NCBI GenBank assembly: GCA_024278775.1
Contig: JAJRSP010000132.1
Coordinates: 1 to 64,000, forward strand
DNA from: Planctomycetota bacterium
Lineage (GTDB): Bacteria; Planctomycetota; Phycisphaerae; UBA1845
DNA length: 64,000 bases
Direction of reading: 5' to 3'
Shown here: positions 7,301 to 15,411 of the stretch, piece after piece
Layout: each line of letters begins with the position of its first letter
How positions within the stretch are numbered: the first letter of the stretch is position 1
Notes under the pieces: model-generated
What the model saw: only the letters and a program-made list of their open reading frames with translations
Database searches by the model: none
What the model was told of the DNA's origin: nothing
Made by a program: the position numbers and the translations under genes

Positions 7301-9606
7301 AGCTTTGCGCTAGGAGGCAGCGTACCCCACGCCGCTACGGCTCCGCCGACGATCGACCGCGTCGGGCGCGTGATGATGGTGTCCGGACTGGCCCCCTGTT
7401 GCACGCCCAGCCCCTCACACGTGTTGCACCAGCCCATCCGCGTGTTAAACGAGAAATGATGCGGCGTCAGCTCATCAAAACTCTTCCCACACCGCTCGCA
7501 CGATCGGTGCTGGGAGAAACGCATCTCTTCGTAAGAACTGTTTCCAAATAGGTTGGTTCTTTTTCTTCCCCCCTTACCAAGGGGGGATCGAGGGGGGTTC
7601 TGCGAGCGAACAAGAACCTCCCCCGGCCCCTCCTTGTCAAGGAGGGGAGCAGGGAGACGAACGTCCTTTGTGGAAGTAGTACAAGCACCGCACCCGGCCG
7701 CTTCGATCGGTACAGCGATCATCACGCCGCGTCCCACCGCCAGAGCCTGCTCCACACTATCGGCCAACCGTGCGCGGCCGGTAGCTTTGATGACCACACG
7801 ATCGACGACAAGTTCCACCCGGTGGTTCCGCCTGGCGTCGATCTTGATCGGCTCGTCCAGCGAGAGCACCTCTCCGTCGACGCGCACGCGGGCGTAGCCG
7901 TTCGCTCGCTCGCGTTCAAACAGATGACGGTACGATTCTTGCCCGGTCGTGCTGATCGGAGCGAGGAGCATCAGCCGCGCACCGTCTCCGGTGGCCATGA
8001 TCCGTTCGACGATCTCGTCGGCCGTTTGCGTGCCGATGGGTATCTTGCAATCCGGGCAATAAGGTTGGCCGACGCGAGCCCAGAGCACCCGCATGTAGTC
8101 GTAAATCTCCGTGACGGTGCCGACGGTCGACCTGGGAGACTTGCTCGTATTCTTCTGCTCGATGCAAATCGCCGGTGACAGGCCGTAGACGTGATCGACC
8201 TTGGGCGGCTGCAATCGCCCGAGAAACTGCCGCGCGTACGAACTCAGACTCTCGACGTACCGCCGCTGGCCCTCGGCATACACCGTGTCGATCGCGAAAC
8301 TGCTCTTGCCGCTGCCACTGGGTCCGGAACAGACCGTGGTCTTGCCACGCGGCACCTCCACCGTAATGTTCTTCAGATTGTGCTGCCTGGCACCGACGAC
8401 CGTGATCCGATCCTTCACCCGCACCTTGGATCGCTCGCCGTGCGATGCCGACTTCGGCTTTTTCTTGCTCGCCCGATCCTTTGGCCTGGTACCAAGAACT
8501 TCCCGGAGCGACTGCCCGGTGAACGAACGCTTGGACCGGGCGATCTGCTCCGGCGTGCCGGTGGCAACGACCCGGCCACCACCACTGCCGCCCTCCGGAC
8601 CGAGGTCGATCACCCAATCGGCCGTCTTCACCACGTCCAGGTTGTGCTCGATCACCAGGACGGAGTTCCCTGCGTCCACAAAGCCGTGAAGCACCTTCAG
8701 CAAACGTTTGATGTCGGCAAAGTGCAGCCCCGTCGTCGGCTCGTCAAGGATATAGAGCGTCCGTCCGGTGGAGCGTTTGACCAGTTCGCGAGCCAGTTTG
8801 ATCCGCTGGGCCTCACCCCCGGACAGTGTGGTCGAGGACTGCCCCAGCTTGAGATAATCCAGCCCGACATCGTGCAGCGTGCGTAACATGCCGGCGATTT
8901 TCGGCACGGACTCAAAGTGGTCGAGCGCGTCCTGCACGTCCATCTCGAGCACATCCGCGATGGATTTTCCCTTGTAGAGAACTTGCAGGGTTTCACGGCT
9001 GAATCGCCGCCCCTCACACACCGGACACGGCGACCAGATATCCGCGAGGAAATCCATCTCGATCTTGTGACTGCCGTTCCCCTCACACGACTCGCAGCGA
9101 CCACCGCCGGTCTTGCCGGTTTTCACGTTGAAGCTGAAACGCCCGGGCTTGTAGCCGCGAACCCGTGCGTCGGGCAGCTTCGTGTAGAGCGTGCGGATTT
9201 CGTCAAACACCTTGATATAGGTGGCCGGGTTCGATCGCGGCGTGCGGCCGATGGCCGACTGGTCAATGTCGATCACCTTGTCGAGATGCTCGATACCATC
9301 GACGCGTTCATGCTTACCGGGGGAGACCTTCGTCGCCCCGTTGAGCTCGCGGGCGAGCACCTCACGAACGATATCGTTGACCAGCGAACTCTTGCCCGAG
9401 CCGGATACGCCCGTCACACAAACAAACCGCCGCAGGGGAAAGTCCACCGTGATGTGGCGTAGATTGTTTTGCGCCGCCCCGACCACGGTGAGCCAGGGCA
9501 ACACCTCGTCTACCGACGACTCAACCACTGACGAATCGCGTCTGGTACGCTTCTTCGCCTTGCGTTTTTTCGTCTTAGGCTTGGTTGTCGGCTTCTTTCC
9601 TGCCAT
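4318..9606 (-). CDS. UvrA fusion: C-half + full UvrA + extension
   Basis: This 1762-residue protein has three ABC-ATPase modules. Residues about 35-380 match only the C-terminal half of UvrA (Walker A GVSGSGKSS; zinc finger CESC...CPVC at 171-198; LSGGEAQR; ILDEPTTGLH). Residues about 398-1060 are a UvrA N-half (SGPSGSGKSS, RYVESLSSYARQFLG, CERC...CNTC zinc pair, LSGGEAQR, VLDEPTIGLH). Residues about 1085-1415 are a second C-half (CEAC...CDSC, ILDEPTTGLH). A Lys/Arg-rich leader precedes, and a roughly 310-residue C-terminal extension of unknown fold follows (from about 1450). Standard UvrA is about 940 residues and scans DNA with UvrB for damage. The missing N-half of the first UvrA is the gene 38 bp upstream. 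A palindromic repeat encodes about 38 residues near 645-682. Repair in vivo or a divergent DNA-related role are both possible. Confidence 0.93.
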   Translation of the reverse strand: MAGKKPTTKPKTKKRKAKKRTRRDSSVVESSVDEVLPWLTVVGAAQNNLRHITVDFPLRRFVCVTGVSGSGKSSLVNDIVREVLARELNGATKVSPGKHERVDGIEHLDKVIDIDQSAIGRTPRSNPATYIKVFDEIRTLYTKLPDARVRGYKPGRFSFNVKTGKTGGGRCESCEGNGSHKIEMDFLADIWSPCPVCEGRRFSRETLQVLYKGKSIADVLEMDVQDALDHFESVPKIAGMLRTLHDVGLDYLKLGQSSTTLSGGEAQRIKLARELVKRSTGRTLYILDEPTTGLHFADIKRLLKVLHGFVDAGNSVLVIEHNLDVVKTADWVIDLGPEGGSGGGRVVATGTPEQIARSKRSFTGQSLREVLGTRPKDRASKKKPKSASHGERSKVRVKDRITVVGARQHNLKNITVEVPRGKTTVCSGPSGSGKSSFAIDTVYAEGQRRYVESLSSYARQFLGRLQPPKVDHVYGLSPAICIEQKNTSKSPRSTVGTVTEIYDYMRVLWARVGQPYCPDCKIPIGTQTADEIVERIMATGDGARLMLLAPISTTGQESYRHLFERERANGYARVRVDGEVLSLDEPIKIDARRNHRVELVVDRVVIKATGRARLADSVEQALAVGRGVMIAVPIEAAGCGACTTSTKDVRLPAPLLDKEGPGEVLVRSQNPPRSPLGKGGRKRTNLFGNSSYEEMRFSQHRSCERCGKSFDELTPHHFSFNTRMGWCNTCEGLGVQQGASPDTIITRPTRSIVGGAVAAWGTLPPSAKLFRLAEALARHIGFDVHTPWRELPETQQQTFLHGCGGDWIKVGSDGPNHKKVGSDSLAGMQFKWRGFFPAIDRATRASWQYRKRLESLVTEVSCERCRGSRLQSAAAVTRVSGKTIHEVSVMPLSETLAWFDGIKLDPRRRKIAGELLHEIVSRVRFLVDVGLDYVSLHRTAATLSGGEAQRIQLASQIGSGLTGVLYVLDEPTIGLHPRDNGRLIRALRRLRDLGNTLLLVEHDREVIDSSDHVLDFGPGAGSYGGSITAAASPSKIRSKRASLTGKYLSGREAIAVPSNPRPVRQATRLDLVPLESPSVGLEDVADGKWLTVHGARENNLREIDVAFPLGRFTCVTGVSGSGKSSLVNAVLYRALASRIHRARLVPGGHDHITGIDRIDKVINVDQSPIGVSPTSNPATYTGLFDSIRELFAKTPMAKIRGYAPNRFSFNRPGGRCEACEGMGQRCIEMHFLPDVWVECDSCGGSRYVPETLEVTFRDKSIADVLNMPVVEALELFDRVPKVRRMLKTLDDVGLGYVQLGQSAPTLSGGEAQRVKLAAELGRPSTGKTLYILDEPTTGLHFDDLKKLLSVLHRLVDLGNTVICIEHNLDVIKTADWIIDLGPEAGWAGGAIVVEGPPRVVAAVQASHTGAALKPVLEAGPVEDRDVYTLEHCSEELPVSSASADLGDEVKMPWETDGRAWHTVNHVDRKGKPVAWDSDALLWLVETIEAVGDLSPTDWNHRSLIEIKAPRAKQWFCHILTGGQDLIEVSLRVKRGTFSTKTLATRLGVKTLDERADLPIYGQWKRVRVRSKQGGWQEVRLHLRDGKDISKAKFRAFLKDAVASYQKQVVQTKADPVKAEPWKSIGLDWHLSQKSIHCRHKIKWEPMVLMSLVGRFKSMQSDLLFDWATKTAGSFAMPGGGQPIGKIVTNIGRGLRVELRVPRQAFTPTQVDRLGEDVEIKPAAAYDRLVFWVRELSQNDTKQLLAVWRASFGGDKSTRLRSA
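7563..7676. repeat. 114-bp palindromic repeat, copy A, inside uvrA fusion
   Basis: This copy contains two palindromes: CCCCCCTT-acc-AAGGGGGG near its left end, and CCCCTCCTTG with its inverted complement 1 nt further on. It aligns base for base, without gaps, with the reverse complement of 10822-10935; I count 11 mismatches in 114. It keeps the reading frame open and encodes the segment with LLDKEGPGEVLV and NPPRSPLGKGG, just before the CERC zinc finger. Short repeats translating to similar peptides occur dispersed in many bacterial genomes. Confidence 0.88.
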
Positions 9607-9644
9607 CTCTGTTCCGCTCAGGCTCTCGCGTGGCCGCTACACTT

Positions 9645-11702
9645 CTATCGTTTCCGCACGGGTCGTCGCTTCTTCGGCACCGCGATCTCTTCATCTCCGC
9701 GCAGGTACTGACCGGTGACGGATCGTTTCGCCTTCTTGATTTTGTCGAGGTCGCCGTGGGCCACGATCTTCCCGCCGCGCACACCTGGACCGGGACCGAA
9801 GTCGACAATCTCGTCGGCCCGGCGTATCGTCGCCTCGTCATGCTCGACCACGATCACCGTGTTGCCCATGTCGCGGAGGTGGCAGAGCGTGTTCAGGAGG
9901 CGGTCGTTGTCGCGGGCGTGCAAGCCGATGCTTGGCTCATCAAGGATATAGAGCACGCCGACCAACCCCGCACCGATCTGGCTTGCGAGGCGAATCCGCT
10001 GCGACTCGCCGCCCGAGAGCGTCGGCGCGGTCCTGTCGAGTGCGAGATAACCCAGCCCCACGTCGCAAAGAAACTTCAGCCGACCACTGATTTCCTTTAA
10101 CACGTCCACACCGATGAGCTGTTGCGTCTTGTCGAGCTTCAGCCGGGCGAAGAAGTCGGCCGCGTCGCTGATCGCCATGGCAGATAACTCAGTGATGTTG
10201 ATACCACCCACGCGAACGGACTGCGCCTGGCCATTCAGCCGCGCACCGTCGCACTCGGGGCAACGTGTTTTCCGCATGTACTTTTCGTAATACGATCGAA
10301 CAAAGGCTGCCTTCGCCTTACGGTGTTTGTCACGCAGCTCGGCCAGCACGCCGGCGAAAGTGTCGCCGTGCCGCCAGATGCCGCCGCACCACCGCCACTC
10401 AAACGTCACGTGTTGATCGCCAAGCCCGTATAGCAGGGCGTCCTTCGCTTTTTTCGATAGTTTTTTCCACGGTTTGGAAAGATCAAACCCGCAGTGGGCC
10501 GCTACGCCCTCGTAAATGTGTTTGCGCCACCGCCCGACACGCCCCTTCATCCGCATCGGATCGATCGCCCCGGCCAGAAACGACCGTGACGGATCGGACA
10601 CGAGCAGATCAGGATCAAAATCGAACGTCGAGCCCAGGCCATCACAACGCAGACACATACCGGCCGGCGAGTTAAAACTGAATAGCTGCGGCGTGGGCGG
10701 ATCGAAGCTCAGATCACACGTGGGACAAGCGTAGTGGGCGGACAGCAGCAAATCCCGTGTCTTGATTTTCTTATGGTTCGATCTGCGCCGGGTACGCGGT
10801 GGTGTGGCCTGGGCAGTGCCGCTTCCACAAAAGTCGTTCGACTTCTCGCTCCCCTCCTTGACAAGGAGGGGCTGGGGGAGGTTCTTGTCCGCCCGAAGAA
10901 CCCCCCTCAATCCCCCCTTGGTAAGGGGGGAAGAAAGCGAGCTATCCTTGTTGCAAACAACACTAGCGTCACCTTTCGATTCAGACACCATCTGCACGAT
11001 GAGCGTGCCATCGCCGAGCTTCAGCGCATTTTCCACCGCCTCCGCAAGCCTAGGGCGAACCGTGGCAGTGATGGCCAGCCGGTCGATGACAATCTCAATA
11101 TGATGCCGGATGTTCCGCGCGAGCCGCGGCGCATCGGACAGGGACACAACCTCACCATCGACGCGCGCCCGGGCATACCCCTGGCGAATCATATCCGCAA
11201 AAAGATCACGGTATTCGCCCTTCTGCCCGCGAACCACCGGTGCCAGCACGAGAAACTTCGTCTTGGGCGGTAGCTCCAGGATTCTGGCGATGATCTGCTC
11301 ACGCGTTTGGGCGGAGATGACCTCGCCGCACGAGGGGCAATGCTGTGTCCCGACGCGTGCAAACAACACCCGCAAGTAGTCATGGATCTGTGTGATGGTG
11401 CCGACGGTGCTGCGTGGGTTCCAGCCGCTGGTTTTTTGTTGAATGGATATCGCCGGGCTCAGACCCGTGATCTGATCCACGTCCGGCTTGGCGAGCTGCC
11501 CGAGGAACTGCCGGGCGTACGAGCTGAGCGATTCGAGATACCGCCGCTGTCCCTCTGCGAACAGCGTATCGAACGCGAAACTGCTTTTGCCACTACCCGA
11601 AACGCCCGTAAAGCAGATCAGCTTACCGCGCGGAAGCGTCAGCGACACATCTTGAAGATTGTGCTCGCGGGCCCTCCTGACTGTGATCGTCTTGGCTTCC
11701 AT
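9645..11702 (-). CDS. UvrA N-terminal half (split UvrA)
   Basis: 685 residues matching only the first ABC half of UvrA: EHNLQDVSLTLPRGK, Walker A GVSGSGKSSFAFDT, RYLESLSSYARQFLGQL, GLSPAISIQQKT, the UvrB-binding/zinc region (CPTC...CLRC), the second CPEC motif, signature LSGGESQRIRLASQIG, Walker B LYILDEPSIGLH and VVEHD. It ends with a basic tail (KKRRPVRKR), after which a normal UvrA would continue into its second half. That half opens the next gene, 38 bp downstream. There is no sign of a recent frameshift: the next gene has its own ATG and its own basic leader. A repeat-derived insert lies before the zinc finger. The ATG at 11700-11702 was preferred to a GTG 24 nt upstream because it starts the conserved TITVRRAREHNL. 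Confidence 0.92.
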   Translation of the reverse strand: MEAKTITVRRAREHNLQDVSLTLPRGKLICFTGVSGSGKSSFAFDTLFAEGQRRYLESLSSYARQFLGQLAKPDVDQITGLSPAISIQQKTSGWNPRSTVGTITQIHDYLRVLFARVGTQHCPSCGEVISAQTREQIIARILELPPKTKFLVLAPVVRGQKGEYRDLFADMIRQGYARARVDGEVVSLSDAPRLARNIRHHIEIVIDRLAITATVRPRLAEAVENALKLGDGTLIVQMVSESKGDASVVCNKDSSLSSPLTKGGLRGVLRADKNLPQPLLVKEGSEKSNDFCGSGTAQATPPRTRRRSNHKKIKTRDLLLSAHYACPTCDLSFDPPTPQLFSFNSPAGMCLRCDGLGSTFDFDPDLLVSDPSRSFLAGAIDPMRMKGRVGRWRKHIYEGVAAHCGFDLSKPWKKLSKKAKDALLYGLGDQHVTFEWRWCGGIWRHGDTFAGVLAELRDKHRKAKAAFVRSYYEKYMRKTRCPECDGARLNGQAQSVRVGGINITELSAMAISDAADFFARLKLDKTQQLIGVDVLKEISGRLKFLCDVGLGYLALDRTAPTLSGGESQRIRLASQIGAGLVGVLYILDEPSIGLHARDNDRLLNTLCHLRDMGNTVIVVEHDEATIRRADEIVDFGPGPGVRGGKIVAHGDLDKIKKAKRSVTGQYLRGDEEIAVPKKRRPVRKR
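10822..10935. repeat. 114-bp palindromic repeat, copy B, inside split uvrA
   Basis: This is the same element as at 7563-7676 but in the opposite orientation relative to the gene. It still leaves the frame open, encoding the segment with SSPLTKGGLRGVL and LPQPLLVKEGSEK before the zinc finger. Each copy lies between the end of the first UvrA subdomain and the first CxxC pair. Confidence 0.88.
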
Positions 11703-11831
11703 CCGTACACCGTGACGAGCGCCCACGGCGCAGAAACCCCCGCCGCGGGAGTCACAAACACCGAACTTTCGTCAGAGAATCCACCGGAAGGCCGGCGCAC
11801 CACTCCGGCCATCATTGAAACGCAAACACCA

Positions 11832-12455
11832 TCATGTGCCGGTGATCGCGCGAGTGGACAGGTCAAACCCCAAGTGCGTGACGCGCCAGAATCCCGCGTC
11901 CTTCGCCATCCACACGAGCATCACAACATTGGCGTTCGGGTCACCGTTGGGGTTCTTCACCACCATCGCAACCTCACACTCATCCTCCGATGATTCGTCT
12001 TGTGGTGCTTTGCCCAGGTGGGTCACCGGGCGGCGGTGCATCCGGGCTTCGGCTCGATCCCATTCCACCTCAAAATCCGCGGCGTAATGAGACACCGTAG
12101 GGGTCCAGCGATACACGACCCCGTAGACAAACTCATCACGCGACAAGGTCGTACGGTTCCGCGATTGCAACACGTCGGCCGCAGACACGGAGAATTCGAC
12201 ATCAATCGCCTTCTGTCGCGCGGCATCGTCCTTTGCGAAAACATCATCGCGTATGGCGCGAAGCGCGACATAGGCCACTTGCTCCGGAGAAGCCTTCTCA
12301 TCGAGCTTCACGCCGTACTGTGTCACCGGGCCGACCTTCACCGTGGGAACTTTCTTCCCGGCCAATCGCACATCCCGGCTGCACCCCGATGCGATGAGAA
12401 CCGCCCCGCAGATAATCAAACCGAAGCACCGTGTACCATTTCGTTGACCTTGCAT
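11832..12455 (-). CDS. Predicted lipoprotein, unknown function
   Basis: 207 residues. The ATG at 12453-12455 places a signal peptide (CFGLIICGAVLIASGC) with lipobox IASGC directly after a short basic start; a longer frame upstream lacks one. The mature part has SPEQVAYVALRAIRDDVFAKDD and an alpha/beta region ending VWMAKDAGFWRVTHLGFDL, which looks like a small SnoaL/NTF2-like or DUF lipoprotein, but I cannot assign a family. It is transcribed away from the HIT gene; the 111-bp gap probably holds both promoters. Confidence 0.65.
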   Translation of the reverse strand: MQGQRNGTRCFGLIICGAVLIASGCSRDVRLAGKKVPTVKVGPVTQYGVKLDEKASPEQVAYVALRAIRDDVFAKDDAARQKAIDVEFSVSAADVLQSRNRTTLSRDEFVYGVVYRWTPTVSHYAADFEVEWDRAEARMHRRPVTHLGKAPQDESSEDECEVAMVVKNPNGDPNANVVMLVWMAKDAGFWRVTHLGFDLSTRAITGT

Positions 12456-12566
12456 ATGGTAGAGTTTATCCGTCGGCCATCTTCTTGCCAACGCGCCCGA
12501 TCTTGTTGACCGTTCGGCCAGCGAGTACACTCCGGCAGCAAGGATGGCGGATGCGGTAGAATCACG

Positions 12567-13088
12567 ATGCCGGAATTTCACAACAACCTCTGGGCTCCGT
12601 GGCGGATGCAATACATCCGCTCAATTGACCAGGAAGAAGCAGATCACGGATGTTTTCTCTGTCGATATCTTGAAACGCCGACCGAGGACGCGGCCAATCA
12701 TGTCCTGTGGCGTACGCCGTTCTCTCTCGTCGTGATGAACCGGTTCCCCTATACGAACGGGCACCTGCTCGTAGCACCGGCCGCCCACAAGCCGGACCTA
12801 GCCGGGCTGGAAGACACCGAGATGCTGGATCTCACCAAGGCCATTCGTGACGCCGTCACGGTCCTGGAACAGACGATCCAAGCCCAGGGCATGAATATCG
12901 GGTACAATCTCGGTCGGTGTGCCGGGGCCGGTCTGCCGGGCCATCTTCACGCCCACGTCGTGCCCCGTTGGTCCGGCGATACGAACTTTATGGCCGTCAT
13001 GGGCAACGCCCGCGTGATCCCCGATTCGCTGGATGCCCTCGCCGCCGAGTTGATCAAAACCGCTGAGCAGGCCGGTCTGCGATCATGA
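12567..13088 (+). CDS. HIT-family nucleotide hydrolase/transferase
   Basis: 173 residues. It contains the histidine triad GHLHAHVVPRW (H-x-H-x-H) near residue 124, preceded by NIGYNLGRCAGAGLPG and an N-terminal NLWAPWRMQYI with CFLC, the layout of Ap4A phosphorylase-like HIT proteins that cleave or transfer on nucleotide phosphoanhydrides. It is cytoplasmic. The stop overlaps the start of the HD-domain dGTPase-like gene by ATGA, so the two nucleotide-metabolism genes are probably co-translated. Confidence 0.9.
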   Translation: MPEFHNNLWAPWRMQYIRSIDQEEADHGCFLCRYLETPTEDAANHVLWRTPFSLVVMNRFPYTNGHLLVAPAAHKPDLAGLEDTEMLDLTKAIRDAVTVLEQTIQAQGMNIGYNLGRCAGAGLPGHLHAHVVPRWSGDTNFMAVMGNARVIPDSLDALAAELIKTAEQAGLRS

Positions 13089-14167
13089 CCGCCCCGTATG
13101 CCGTCAGTGATAGCGACTTCGGTGGTCGCGCGCATGACGAATCGACCGACGGCGGATGCCCGCCGTTCGAGTTGGATCGGCACCGCATTATCACTTGTAC
13201 CGCCTTCCGCCGACTCCAGGGAAAAACGCAGGTCTTCGGACCGCGGCAGCATGACCATTTTCGCACGCGACTCACCCACACGCTTGAGGTATCCCAGATC
13301 GCACGCGCTCTGGCCCGGCGACTACACGCTAATGAAGGCCTGACGGAGGCAATCGCCCTGGCCCACGATCTCGGTCATCCGCCGTTTGGTCACGCGGGAG
13401 AGGTCGCGCTCGACGAGGCCATGCGCGACTGCGGCGGGTTCAACCACAACATCCACTCGCTTCGTGTGGTGGAGTATCTCGAACACCCGTTCCCGGAGTT
13501 TCGCGGGCTCAATCTCACTGGAGCCACGCGGGCCGGTATCGCCACTCACTGCACACAATACGACCTCCCCGCTCTAAGCGAAGGCGGCCTCGCAGCCTCC
13601 GTCGAGGCGCAGATCACGTCGGTGGCCGATCGGATCGCCTACAACTGCCACGATCTGGAAGATGCGATCGGGCAAGAGCTTGTCTCAGAACGCGAGCTAT
13701 CGGAAATCGAGCTCTGGCGATCAGCTCACGCATCGGCAACCGCAGAGGGCCGACCGCCGTCCATCCACGCGGTGCGCCGTCGGGTGCTGGATGAACTACA
13801 GGAGCGGCTACTCGTCGACGTGACGGAGGCATCCGCCGGCATCTTGCTGGGATGGGGCCGCGAACGCGCCGTCTGTGACCACACCGGGCCTGTGGTCATT
13901 CTTTCAGCAGACGGTAAGCGACGGCTGCGAATCCTGGAAGAATTCTTGTGTGAACGTGTCTACCGCCAAACCGACGTGGTCGCTGCTGACGAGCAGGGTC
14001 GTCGTGTGGTCAGTAGCCTGTTTGCGGCTTACCGCGCCCATCCCGAGCTTCTTCCCGGTCGGTTTGCGTCCCGGCTGGGCGATCAAGGTCCGGACCGCGT
14101 CATCGGGGATTACATCGCCGGCATGACAGATCGTTTTTGCCAGAGGGAACACGACGCCCACTGCTGA
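13085..14167 (+). CDS. dGTPase-like HD-domain triphosphohydrolase
   Basis: 360 residues. Family hallmarks are FELDRHRIITCTAFRRLQGKTQVF, RTRLTHTLEVSQIAR (first metal His), LAHDLGHPPFGHAGE (HD pair plus catalytic His region) and ITSVADRIAYNCHDLEDAI (last metal Asp). These match the deoxyguanosinetriphosphate triphosphohydrolase-like family, which removes triphosphate from dNTPs. It is a little shorter than the classical enzyme. The start is fixed by a 4-nt overlap with the HIT gene. Substrate specificity cannot be read from sequence. Confidence 0.92.
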   Translation: MTAPYAVSDSDFGGRAHDESTDGGCPPFELDRHRIITCTAFRRLQGKTQVFGPRQHDHFRTRLTHTLEVSQIARALARRLHANEGLTEAIALAHDLGHPPFGHAGEVALDEAMRDCGGFNHNIHSLRVVEYLEHPFPEFRGLNLTGATRAGIATHCTQYDLPALSEGGLAASVEAQITSVADRIAYNCHDLEDAIGQELVSERELSEIELWRSAHASATAEGRPPSIHAVRRRVLDELQERLLVDVTEASAGILLGWGRERAVCDHTGPVVILSADGKRRLRILEEFLCERVYRQTDVVAADEQGRRVVSSLFAAYRAHPELLPGRFASRLGDQGPDRVIGDYIAGMTDRFCQREHDAHC

Positions 14168-14240
14168 TCCGCGGTGCCACCGGGCGTGGTCGTGGGGGCG
14201 TGTGGTGGCCAACTTCTGCCTTACGGAGATAATCCCCGCC

Positions 14241-14849
14241 ATGCTCACGATAGACGACATCATGCGCGACCCGCCGGCTGATGGCGAAATCGTCGACCTG
14301 GCCACGTGGTTTGGTGCCGCCGGACCGATTGAACTGGAGATCGGCTGCGGCAAGGGCGGTTTCCTGCTCGATCGTGCCCGGAGCCATCCGGACATCCGGC
14401 TGCTGGGCATCGAGTGGGCCAACAAGTATTGCCGCTATTGTGCCGATCGGCTCGCACGGGCCAAGCTGACCAATGTTCGTGTCATGCGAACCGACGCCCA
14501 GTATTTCGTGATGCACCACCTGCCTACGGATGCGCTCTCGACCCTCCACGTCTACCACCCCGATCCCTGGCCGAAGAAACGGCACCACAAGCGGCGGCTG
14601 TTTCAACCCGGTTTTGTCGACGCGGCGATCCGAGCGACCGAGTCGGGCGGCCGCTGGTTTGTCCAATCCGATCACGCCGAGTACTTCGCGTGGATCACGG
14701 ACATGCTCCACACGCGTTCCGAGTTGACCCCGTTTGATTGGGACGGTCCGGAAACACTCACCGGCGACGCCTGGAGTGGCACCAACTTCGAGATCAAATA
14801 CGTCCGAGAAGGACGGCCGATCCATCGCATCGCGTATCGTGTCCAATAA
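14241..14849 (+). CDS. trmB: tRNA (guanine-N7-)-methyltransferase
   Basis: Makes m7G46 in tRNA using SAM. Motif I is ELEIGCGKGGFLLDRA, then LLGIEW(ANKY); the TrmB signature HVYHPDPWPKKRHHKRR is intact and the protein ends with GTNFEIKYVREGRPI. I chose the ATG at 14241 (GGAG 12 nt upstream), giving 202 residues; a GTG at 14202 would add 13 residues. It follows the dGTPase-like gene on the same strand. Confidence 0.93.
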   Translation: MLTIDDIMRDPPADGEIVDLATWFGAAGPIELEIGCGKGGFLLDRARSHPDIRLLGIEWANKYCRYCADRLARAKLTNVRVMRTDAQYFVMHHLPTDALSTLHVYHPDPWPKKRHHKRRLFQPGFVDAAIRATESGGRWFVQSDHAEYFAWITDMLHTRSELTPFDWDGPETLTGDAWSGTNFEIKYVREGRPIHRIAYRVQ

Positions 14850-14979
14850 CCCTGCCGTAGACACACTCACACTTCGGCATCCGAGTCCCATGATGGCACG
14901 GATGATATCCTACTGTAGTCATAAGGAAAGACAGGGACCGGTGGGGCTTTGTGCCGCACCACGGCGGGAGCAGATTTCG

Positions 14980-15411
14980 ATGAGCAAATGGCAAGAACGA
15001 TTCACTCAGAAAATTGGCGTCGTGAAAGAGGCCTCGTGCGCTCAGTTCGAGTCGATCGCCGCGGAGTGCCTCGAACCGCTGTTCGAGGAGTTTCGTGAGT
15101 TCACGGCGCAGCAGGGGCTTATGGCCGCCGTCCCCGTATCACGATCAGGAATCCGAACGTACCGGTTTTCCATGACGGAGAACGCCTACGCGCTACTATC
15201 GTTTCGCTTCGCCGGGTTTGAGTATTGCGAAATGCAAGGCGAGATATTTGTACCCGGTACCGAACGACACGCGCTGACACCGGAACACGTGGAGCTGATT
15301 AACTTCGACGTGGGCTGGGTTCGTCGAATGTTCGAGCGGACGCTGGACGAATTCCTGGACGCCTTCGTCGAATCACTTCGCTCCACCGCACCCGAACTCG
15401 TCAAGGCATAG
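14980..15411 (+). CDS. Conserved-looking hypothetical protein
   Basis: 143 residues beginning MSKWQERFTQKIGVVKEAS, with GGGAG 9 nt before the ATG. The frame is open further upstream but has no ribosome-binding site there and would overlap trmB. It is predicted soluble alpha/beta (RFSMTENAYALLSFRFAGFEYCEMQG, then a C-terminal helix RRMFERTLDEFLDAFVESLR). I do not recognise the family. Its last 11 nt overlap tail-to-tail with the next gene on the other strand. Confidence 0.75.
   Translation: MSKWQERFTQKIGVVKEASCAQFESIAAECLEPLFEEFREFTAQQGLMAAVPVSRSGIRTYRFSMTENAYALLSFRFAGFEYCEMQGEIFVPGTERHALTPEHVELINFDVGWVRRMFERTLDEFLDAFVESLRSTAPELVKA

Noticed and set aside
7563..7676. Insertion sequence or intein in uvrA
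   Set aside because: Too short, no transposase or splicing motifs; only a palindromic element that keeps the frame open.
14734..14979. Longer N-terminus for the gene at 14980
   Set aside because: Overlaps trmB, no ribosome-binding site, and the extension is rich in Arg/Ser without pattern.
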